Source: an uncultured bacterium
Lineage (GTDB): Bacteria > Bacillota > Clostridia > Oscillospirales > Acutalibacteraceae
Direction: 5' to 3'
Assembly: GCA_934875675.1 (NCBI GenBank)
Contig: CAKXIK010000046.1
Coordinates: forward strand, 1 to 20,220
Length of the DNA: 20,220 nt
Position numbers and translations under genes: made by a program. Below, piece after piece: positions 14,613 to 20,220 of the stretch; position 1 is the first letter of the stretch, and each line of letters begins with the position of its first letter. The notes beneath the pieces were generated by a model. It searched no databases. It was not told the DNA's origin and saw only the letters and a list, made by a program, of their open reading frames with translations.

Positions 14613-17192
14613 ATGCAAAAGCAAAGTAAATGCCGGGGCGCATGGATTCTTTTCTTCTCTTTTTTCTTGCCCGCAGCTGTTTTGCTGGCAGTTTACGCAG
14701 CATTTGGTATGTCGCCGTTTGGAAACCGCAGCATTTTAATTATGGACATGTCAGACCAATATGTTGAGTTTTACGCAGGACTGAAGCATATTGGGCAAAA
14801 CGGCGATTGGTTCTTTTCGTGGGGAAAGGCGATGGGTGGCAATTATACGGGTGTTTTTGCCTATTATTTAAGCAGCCCATTTTCATTTTTAGTTTTGCTT
14901 TTTCCACAGGAACAAATCACAACCGCATTGCTTATCATGAACTTGCTCAAGATTGGATGTGCCGGACTGGCGTTGTCGTTTTTTCTTCGCTGCCGTTTTC
15001 AAAAGTGGGGCGGAATGTACGTCGCATTTGCAATGGCATACGCACTGATGTCCTATAATATTGTCTATTCCATGTGTTTAATGTGGCTGGATGGCGTCAT
15101 CTGGCTGCCGGTCGTGCTGGTAGGAGTAGATGCAGTGATACGCGGAAAACGTCCGTGGCTCTTGTTTGGCTCACTTGCCATTCTCTTTATCTCCAATTAC
15201 TATACCTCGTATATGGTGGTATTGTTTGCGGTTCTCTATTTTCTGCTGCGATATTTTGCAGAAGAGGAAGCGCCCGCTCGTCTTTTTCCCAAAAAACTTG
15301 GTTTTTGTGCGGTTTCCGTCATCGGTGCGGCGGGGATCGGCGCATGGCTGCTGGTGCCGACGCTCTGTTCACTGTTGCAGGGCAAAATTGGTGCGGCAAG
15401 CAATGCACAGGTGCAGACATTTAATTTTGATTTTTCACAGCTGCCGGCAAAGTTTTTGCCAGGTGTTTATGACAGCATTACAAATTCGGGACTGCCATCC
15501 ATTTTTTGCGGCGCACTGGTGCTGGTTTTAGTGTTTTGTTTTTTCTTTCATCCGCAGTTTACCAAAAGAGAACGAATGGTTTCGGCAGGAATACTGGCGG
15601 TGTTATTGATCAGCTTTTGGATTGGGCCGATTGATGCTGTCTGGCATGTGTTCCAGGCACCAAATTGGTTTCCGTACCGTTATGCGTTTGTCTTTGGCTG
15701 TTTTATGATCTATCTCGCCGCGCGTGCGTTTTTTTCTTTGCAAAGTATGCCCGCAAAGAAATATGGTTCGGCAATTGTGTGCTGGGCAGTTTTTTGTGCG
15801 GGAGCCTATCTGCTTTGGAAAAAAGGTGTCATTGCATCACTGTTGCTGATGCTTTTTGCAGGCGGTGTTTATTTGGTGCTTTTGTTTTTTTTCCGAACCG
15901 GAAAGCAAAAACAGGCAGGTGCTTTTTTGCTGACAGCAGTTTTTGTGCTTTGCGGTGCAGCAGAGTTCTGGTTCAACGGCAGCAAATTGGTTGAAGGACT
16001 GAATCGTCAATTTGGCTATCAGTCCGAAGAGTCCTATACCGGCTTTCAGAAACAAATAGAGCCGCTGGTTAACACTGCAAAAGAAAAGGCAAACGGCACG
16101 TTCTTCCGCATGGAAAAGGATTTTGAACGAAGCAAGAATGATGCCATCGGGCTTGGATATAACGGAATTACACACTACAGTTCCGCCTATTCCCGCAGCA
16201 TGAATTCTTTTTTGCAGGATCTTGGCATGTCACAGGCATATTTCTGGGATTCTTATTACGGTGCAACCCCGATTACCGATGCACTTTTTTCGGTGCGATA
16301 TCTGATGATGCGCGGAGACGTTTGTAGCTGGTACTCTCTGATTGACATAAGCGGTGACGTTACGCTTTATGAAAACCCGGATGTGCTTTCTCTGGCATTT
16401 GCGGCCTCCGGCAGCGAGAGTGAAACCATGTCTTTCGGGAATAATCCGTTTCAAAATCAAGAGGCGTTGCTCAAAGCAGCGATTCCATATGAAGGAAGCT
16501 GTTGGAGCAGTGCGGATGAAATAACACTGGCGACAGAGAATGCAATACACAACGGAGTGGGGCTTACCGGTTCTTTTGAAAAAGACGGTTCTTCCCCCTG
16601 CATAACTTATTGTTTCCGCACCACCGAGCAGGGGCCTGTCTATGCATATTTCAAGTCTCCAACCGCAAATTCGTGTGCGGTTTCTGTCAATGGGTATTAT
16701 GTAGGGGTTTATTTTACGAATGAAACACGACAGAATCTATACCTTGGTACGTTTGCAAAAGGAGAAGAGGTAGAGATTTCTTTTGCGATGCGGCATTCCT
16801 CACTCACCATCAGCGATGTGTTTGTTCAGACCCTCAAAGAATCGTTTTTGAGAGATCAGCTTCAAAAGCTTCAATTGGGGCAAATGCAGATCGAAAGCTA
16901 TTCTGCACGTAAGGTAACGGGAACTGTGACGGCAGAACAAAACGGATTTCTGTTCACATCCATTCCATATGACGAAGGCTGGACTGTGAAAATTGACGGT
17001 GTTCCAACGGAAACATCCGCACTCTATGATACACTCCTCACGGTGCCGCTTGTCAAGGGCATACACCGGATTGAATTTTCCTATTCACCGGCGGGTTTGC
17101 TGCCTGGAGTGATCATTACAGCAGTCACCGTTTTGTTTGTTGGAATTTTGCTGCTTTTTTGCTTGCGAAAAAGTCGGCATTCAAAAAAATAA
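14613..17192 (+). CDS. yfhO: YfhO-family polytopic membrane protein, probable GT-C glycosyltransferase
   Basis: YfhO proteins are thought to take a sugar from undecaprenyl phosphate on the outer face and transfer it to an envelope polymer; in Bacillus YfhO is linked to lipoteichoic acid glycosylation. The 859-residue product begins with a membrane helix (about 11-31). An acidic loop MDMSDQYVEFY follows (about 44-54; D45 and D48 are candidates for the GT-C catalytic acids), then many further hydrophobic helices to about residue 450. A large mostly soluble domain follows (about 460-825), with a last helix near the C-terminus (GLLPGVIITAVTVLFVGILLL) and a basic tail. AAAGGA lies about nine bases before the ATG. 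No small GtrA-type flippase is encoded in the window. Family assignment is from the conserved N-terminal layout and context. Confidence 0.85.
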   Translation: MQKQSKCRGAWILFFSFFLPAAVLLAVYAAFGMSPFGNRSILIMDMSDQYVEFYAGLKHIGQNGDWFFSWGKAMGGNYTGVFAYYLSSPFSFLVLLFPQEQITTALLIMNLLKIGCAGLALSFFLRCRFQKWGGMYVAFAMAYALMSYNIVYSMCLMWLDGVIWLPVVLVGVDAVIRGKRPWLLFGSLAILFISNYYTSYMVVLFAVLYFLLRYFAEEEAPARLFPKKLGFCAVSVIGAAGIGAWLLVPTLCSLLQGKIGAASNAQVQTFNFDFSQLPAKFLPGVYDSITNSGLPSIFCGALVLVLVFCFFFHPQFTKRERMVSAGILAVLLISFWIGPIDAVWHVFQAPNWFPYRYAFVFGCFMIYLAARAFFSLQSMPAKKYGSAIVCWAVFCAGAYLLWKKGVIASLLLMLFAGGVYLVLLFFFRTGKQKQAGAFLLTAVFVLCGAAEFWFNGSKLVEGLNRQFGYQSEESYTGFQKQIEPLVNTAKEKANGTFFRMEKDFERSKNDAIGLGYNGITHYSSAYSRSMNSFLQDLGMSQAYFWDSYYGATPITDALFSVRYLMMRGDVCSWYSLIDISGDVTLYENPDVLSLAFAASGSESETMSFGNNPFQNQEALLKAAIPYEGSCWSSADEITLATENAIHNGVGLTGSFEKDGSSPCITYCFRTTEQGPVYAYFKSPTANSCAVSVNGYYVGVYFTNETRQNLYLGTFAKGEEVEISFAMRHSSLTISDVFVQTLKESFLRDQLQKLQLGQMQIESYSARKVTGTVTAEQNGFLFTSIPYDEGWTVKIDGVPTETSALYDTLLTVPLVKGIHRIEFSYSPAGLLPGVIITAVTVLFVGILLLFCLRKSRHSKK

Positions 17193-17215
17193 AGTAAGCA
17201 GAAAGGGTGGTTTTA

Positions 17216-18322
17216 ATGAAAGAGCAAACAATTCGTTTTATGCGCCCAATTGACGGGGATGTTTTATTTTCGGTTGCGGATGGAGTTGCACAGGGAGATG
17301 GAATTTGCACTACGATTACCGTTTCCGCAAGGAAAGAGCGAAGCATTGAAATTAATGGGGTAATCGCTCAGGAAAAAAACGGAGTATACTCGGCAGAAGT
17401 TTTTCTGGATGGGTATCGCAACGCAGTAGAAGCCAAAGATGTGCAAACAGGGGAATCGCAGACGATTTATGTCTATTGGTTCCGGAATGGTTATCAAACG
17501 TATCGGCTTGGCATTGATGATGTGATTCGTTGTTTTGAAAATATTTACCGTCATCAGCAAGAATATACTTCAATTTTTGATGATCCATTTCTCCGGATGT
17601 TCCGGGATCTGCACGATACTTACGGCACCTTTGTCCACATGCATATTTATTATGAAAATGACGACGGCAGTTTTAATCTTTCCATGTTTCCGGAAAAGTA
17701 TAAGCCGGAATTTCAGAAGAACGGCAACTGGTTGAAGTTTACCTTCCATTCCCGAAAAGACCAGCCGGGCAGTCCTTATAAATTTGCATCTTATGAACAG
17801 GTGATGAAGGAAGGCAAGGAAGTTGAACGTGAAATCCGTCGTTTTGCGGGAGCGGAGGTGCTTTCCAATGTAACTTCCCAACACTGGGCAGATTCTAATC
17901 TATATGCCACAAGAGCCTTCCGGAATCTCGGATTTCACTGTATTGACGGGTATTTTCTGTTTGACAGCAACGGCGATCCATATGTTTCGTATTATCTGAA
18001 TAAGGAACAGGCTGCCCATGCATTTACACGGGACTTTTGGGTGGACAACCGGGAAGATATCATTTTTGTTAAAGATGATATCATTATCAATGAAGTAGCC
18101 TTAGATGATATTGATCCATACATGAATCAACTTCGTGCGAAGGAAGATCATTGTTTTATGTATCTTCTGATTCATGAACAGTATTTTTATGAAGATTATT
18201 CTCATTATGAGGCAGATTACCGTGAACGGGTATTTCGCACGGTCAAATGGTGCCATGACAATGGATATCGTCCTGCAACGATCACCTCCGTTGCGTTTGA
18301 GCCCAGAAAGCAGGAAGAATGA
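17216..18322 (+). CDS. Polysaccharide-deacetylase-like protein of unknown function
   Basis: I do not know a defined function for this 368-residue protein. It has no signal peptide or membrane helix, so it should be cytoplasmic. The first ~90 residues look like a beta-sandwich (alternating short hydrophobic strands, ending in SQTIYVYWFRNG). The rest resembles a distant NodB/polysaccharide-deacetylase barrel: an acidic pair at D101-D102 (GIDDV), FRDLHDTYGTFVHMHIYYEN (H133, H141, H143), NWLKFTFHS (H178) and NVTSQHW (H223), a spacing that could give a metal site. The ATG at 17216 is preferred over the in-frame GTG at 17207, which lies inside the AAAGGG ribosome site. It follows yfhO by 23 bases and ends before a terminator, so it belongs to the glycosylation operon. 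Sugar modification is the simplest guess. Confidence 0.6.
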   Translation: MKEQTIRFMRPIDGDVLFSVADGVAQGDGICTTITVSARKERSIEINGVIAQEKNGVYSAEVFLDGYRNAVEAKDVQTGESQTIYVYWFRNGYQTYRLGIDDVIRCFENIYRHQQEYTSIFDDPFLRMFRDLHDTYGTFVHMHIYYENDDGSFNLSMFPEKYKPEFQKNGNWLKFTFHSRKDQPGSPYKFASYEQVMKEGKEVEREIRRFAGAEVLSNVTSQHWADSNLYATRAFRNLGFHCIDGYFLFDSNGDPYVSYYLNKEQAAHAFTRDFWVDNREDIIFVKDDIIINEVALDDIDPYMNQLRAKEDHCFMYLLIHEQYFYEDYSHYEADYRERVFRTVKWCHDNGYRPATITSVAFEPRKQEE

Positions 18323-18323
18323 G

Positions 18324-18365
18324 AAAAACATCCGTTTTGCCAATGAAGCAAAACGGATGTTTTTT
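18324..18365. terminator. Bidirectional terminator between the glycosylation cluster and gdhA
   Basis: AAAAACATCCGTTTTGC (18324-18340) pairs perfectly over 17 bp with 18348-18364 around a seven-base loop, and T18365 extends the T-run. The A-run on the left gives a T-run on the minus strand, so it can end both converging units. Confidence 0.93.
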
Positions 18366-18400
18366 AGTCAAAATAAATTTACACAAGGGAAAAGAGGAAA

Positions 18401-19663
18401 TCAATTGGGGAAAATTCCGCGAATCTTCTTTGCGGTGCTTAAGCGGCGGAGCGCAACCATATGTGCCCCCATACGGAACGTGGTGTTTTTGCTTTCCTTT
18501 GCCTCGGCAACTTCGCGGAATGCGCGAAGCATGATTTTCTCCAGCATACTGTTAGTTTGTTCTTCGTCCCAAATCAGGCGCTGAATGTTTTGTACCCACT
18601 CAAAGTAGGACACAACAACGCCTCCGGCATTTGCAAGAATGTCCGGAATGACCGCAATGCCTCGCTGGGCCAAAATCTGATCGCCCTCAAATGTGGTGGG
18701 ACCGTTTGCTCCCTCAACAATCAGCTTTGCTTTTACATCAGCGGCCACTTCTTCGGTAATCTGCCCCTGCAGAGCACATGGAATCAGAATATCGCAGTCA
18801 CAGGTAAGTAGCTCGTAATTGCTGATCTTAGTGCAGCCCTGTGCAGCGTAGCCCTCCAAGGTGTGATGATTGCTCGAGGCAGTATACTGCAGCATATCTG
18901 TAATATCCAATCCATCAGGATTATAGTAACCGCCGGAAATATCACTGACCGCAACAATTTTATGCCCGGTTTCATGCAATAATTTTGCAGCAGTTCCGCC
19001 CACATTCCCCATACCTTGAATGGCAATACGCAAATCGCCCTGCAGACCAAGGTATTTGACGGCTTCTCTGGTCACAATCATTACGCCTCGACCGGTGGCT
19101 TCGTTTCTTCCCAGTGCACCGCCGATTTCAATTGGCTTTCCGGTTACAACACCGGGAACGGCATACCCGCTGAACATGCTGTATGTATCCATAATCCAGC
19201 CCATAATTTCAGAGTTTGTATTGACATCGGGTGCAGGAATATCGCGCTGCGGCCCGATGATTGGAAGAATCATTGCAGTGTAGCGGCGGGTCAGGCTTTC
19301 CAGTTCGCGTTTGGAAAGTTTGCTTGGGTCAACCTTCACAGCACCTTTTGCTCCGCCGTACGGAATGTTGACAACCGCACATTTGAAGCTCATCCATGCA
19401 GCAAGAGCTTTTACTTCGTCCATGTCTACTTCCGGATGAAAGCGAATACCACCCTTGCAAGGCCCGCGACTGCTGCTGTGTTGAACTCGGTATCCTTCAA
19501 ATACTTGCACAGAGCCATCATCCATTTTAACAGGCATAGAGACCTTTAATTCGCGTTCAGGATATTTGATTGCTTCATAATCATTTCGGTCAAGCCCCAG
19601 AAGTTCTGCAGCTTGTTCCAAAACTTCCAACATGTTTTCATACGGGTTATATGTTTTGCTCAT
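18401..19663 (-). CDS. gdhA: Glutamate dehydrogenase
   Basis: It catalyses the reversible oxidative deamination of glutamate to 2-oxoglutarate and ammonia. The 420-residue length and sequence fit the hexameric clostridial/RocG type. Substrate residues are in GPCKGGIRFHP (K70), MSFKCA (K94) and the catalytic GGAKGA (K106), and D146 lies in PAPDVNTN. The cofactor domain has the fingerprint QGMGNVGG (about 216-223), and D241 at the end of the second strand (AVSDISGG) favours NAD+ over NADP+. An in-frame TTG at 19672 overlaps the Shine-Dalgarno; ATG 19663 is nine bases from AGGAGG (19678-19673) and gives MSKTYNPYENML, the normal start. It is a single-gene unit running opposite to the rest of the right half. 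Direction in the cell (glutamate breakdown or ammonia assimilation) is not decided by sequence. Confidence 0.95.
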   Translation of the reverse strand: MSKTYNPYENMLEVLEQAAELLGLDRNDYEAIKYPERELKVSMPVKMDDGSVQVFEGYRVQHSSSRGPCKGGIRFHPEVDMDEVKALAAWMSFKCAVVNIPYGGAKGAVKVDPSKLSKRELESLTRRYTAMILPIIGPQRDIPAPDVNTNSEIMGWIMDTYSMFSGYAVPGVVTGKPIEIGGALGRNEATGRGVMIVTREAVKYLGLQGDLRIAIQGMGNVGGTAAKLLHETGHKIVAVSDISGGYYNPDGLDITDMLQYTASSNHHTLEGYAAQGCTKISNYELLTCDCDILIPCALQGQITEEVAADVKAKLIVEGANGPTTFEGDQILAQRGIAVIPDILANAGGVVVSYFEWVQNIQRLIWDEEQTNSMLEKIMLRAFREVAEAKESKNTTFRMGAHMVALRRLSTAKKIRGIFPN

Positions 19664-19688
19664 CAAAATCAACCTCCTGTAATTTCTG

Positions 19689-19725
19689 GAAGATAGTGAC
19701 GTTTGTTGCTCGATTAACTATCTTC
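19689..19725 (-). promoter_or_regulatory. Leader hairpin upstream of gdhA
   Basis: GAAGATAGT (19689-19697) and ACTATCTTC (19717-19725) are perfect 9-bp inverted copies around 19 bases, ending 11 bases before the gdhA Shine-Dalgarno. It could be an mRNA stability or translation-control element, or a regulator site. Confidence 0.45.
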
Positions 19726-19759
19726 TATATTTATTTAACCACTAAATCAATTAAATTGC

Positions 19760-19788
19760 AATATATAAATTTGATGAATATTACGCAA
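19760..19788 (-). promoter_or_regulatory. Possible gdhA promoter
   Basis: On the minus strand TTGCGT (19788-19783) and TATATT (19765-19760) are 17 nt apart, predicting a start near 19753. The region is so AT-rich that alternatives such as TTGCAA at 19761-19756 cannot be excluded. Confidence 0.4.
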
Positions 19789-19826
19789 AATATGTGCAAA
19801 TATCTTTTTTATTTTACGCAAAATAT
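19781..19826. repeat. Two 13-bp direct repeats upstream of gdhA
   Basis: TTACGCAAAATAT occurs at 19781-19793 and again at 19814-19826, 33 bases apart start to start, about three helical turns. The gdhA-proximal copy covers the -35 box of the candidate promoter. Partial copies (GCAAATAT at 19796, GCAATATAT at 19758) lie close by. This looks like a regulator binding array. Confidence 0.55.
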
Positions 19827-19920
19827 AAAATTAACTTAATTATTATTATAATATACAATAGATGAATACCATATTAAGATAATATTGCATTAAAATGAAA
19901 AATAATTCCTTAAAAAGTAT

Positions 19921-19942
19921 TGCCAAATATTTTTAATTGGCA
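19921..19942. repeat. TGCCAA/TTGGCA inverted repeat
   Basis: TGCCAA (19921-19926) and TTGGCA (19937-19942) are inverted copies around ten AT bases, in otherwise very AT-rich intergenic DNA. A short operator-like palindrome; the function is unknown. Confidence 0.35.
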
Positions 19943-19972
19943 GGTTGATTTGGGAATAAAAAATGATAAAAC

Positions 19973-20038
19973 AAAAGAATCAAAAGTTGAAGCATGAAAA
20001 GAAAAAAGAATCAAAATGTACATATCTATAATTCTTTT
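19973..20038. repeat. AAAAGAATCAAAA direct repeats with an inverted partial copy
   Basis: AAAAGAATCAAAA occurs at 19973-19985 and 20004-20016, 31 bases apart, and ATTCTTTT (20031-20038) is the inverse of its first eight bases. The surrounding 19827-20079 stretch is AT-rich and holds no convincing gene. Confidence 0.4.
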
Positions 20039-20079
20039 CACAATTCACTTTTTCAGGATGGAAATGACAGGTAATTACT

Positions 20080-20220
20080 TTGATTGGACTTTTGTGGGTA
20101 TTGTATATTTTATTTTTTATTCTTTTTAATTTGACACAAGATAAAAAAGAAAAAATAAGAAAATCATGGTTTGTGAAGAATTTTGTGTTGATTTTTTGGC
20201 CTTTATGTGATATATTGTTA
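20080..20220 (+). CDS. Possible small membrane protein, cut by the window edge
   Basis: A frame starting at TTG 20080, after GACAGG about eight bases upstream, stays open for 47 codons to the end of the window. It reads as a hydrophobic helix (LIGLLWVLYILFFILF), a charged loop (TQDKKEKIRKSWFVK) and a second hydrophobic stretch (NFVLIFWPLCDILL). This helix-loop-helix pattern looks protein-like, but AT-rich DNA favours hydrophobic codons and the start signals are weak. I recognise no family. Confidence 0.3.
   Translation, partial: MIGLLWVLYILFFILFNLTQDKKEKIRKSWFVKNFVLIFWPLCDILL
20188..20216 (+). promoter_or_regulatory. Possible rightward promoter at the window edge
   Basis: TTGATT (20188-20193) and TATATT (20211-20216) are 17 nt apart and would transcribe out of the window to the right. 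It conflicts with the possible small frame at 20080 being a gene of its own. Confidence 0.35.

Noticed and set aside
1..20220. CRISPR array, insertion sequence, prophage, tRNA or toxin-antitoxin locus
   Set aside because: No spaced repeat arrays, transposase or integrase motifs, tRNA cloverleafs or paired small toxin genes were seen on either strand.

Overview
The window looks like a chromosomal piece of a low-to-mid GC Gram-positive anaerobe of the class Clostridia, most likely near the Oscillospiraceae/Ruminococcaceae. This rests on the complete ctsR-mcsA-mcsB-clpC operon with a CtsR box, a Rex repressor, a two-gene Ktr potassium transporter, a CsbB/YfhO-type envelope glycosylation pair, purine-rich Shine-Dalgarno sites, sigma-A-like promoters with 17-nt spacers, and AT-rich spacers between mid-GC genes. 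The species assignment is inference. I see no phage, transposon, CRISPR, tRNA or rRNA.

Layout, left to right. (1) 107-2041 (+): promoter, leader, rpsB (S2) and tsf (EF-Ts), with a strong hairpin between the two genes and a terminator after tsf. pyrH and frr, the usual next genes, are not here. (2) 2076-6088 (+): promoter, aconitase, isocitrate dehydrogenase and the NADH/NAD+ sensor repressor rex, closed by a strong terminator. (3) 6106-8538 (-): a 52-residue cysteine-rich single-span membrane protein, too short for ordinary ORF calling, and a ktrB-ktrA operon. (4) 8722-13442 (+): ctsR-mcsA-mcsB-clpC, preceded by a sigma-A promoter with a CtsR operator over its start point, and ended by a terminator. 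(5) 13450-18365 (+): a membrane-anchored family 2 glycosyltransferase, a YfhO-family polytopic membrane protein and a polysaccharide-deacetylase-like protein, with a promoter in front and a bidirectional terminator behind. (6) 18401-19826 (-): glutamate dehydrogenase with a repeat-rich upstream region. (7) 19827-20220: AT-rich DNA with short repeats and possibly the start of a small membrane protein gene at the right edge.

How the genes work together. Aconitase and isocitrate dehydrogenase make 2-oxoglutarate from citrate and release reducing power; Rex, next to them, senses the NADH/NAD+ ratio; the glutamate dehydrogenase farther right interconverts 2-oxoglutarate and glutamate. The CtsR regulon couples protein-arginine phosphorylation to ClpC unfolding. 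The glycosyltransferase and YfhO resemble the pair that loads a sugar on undecaprenyl phosphate and transfers it to an extracellular polymer.

Points that most deserve a second look: ktrB has a good Shine-Dalgarno but only ACG codons where its start should be; the unlisted cysteine-rich mini-protein; the third gene of the glycosylation cluster; two 13-bp direct repeats set 33 bp apart plus a leader hairpin in front of gdhA; and a perfect 12-bp inverted repeat between the divergent ktrB and ctsR promoters. No clearly new system could be shown from the sequence alone.
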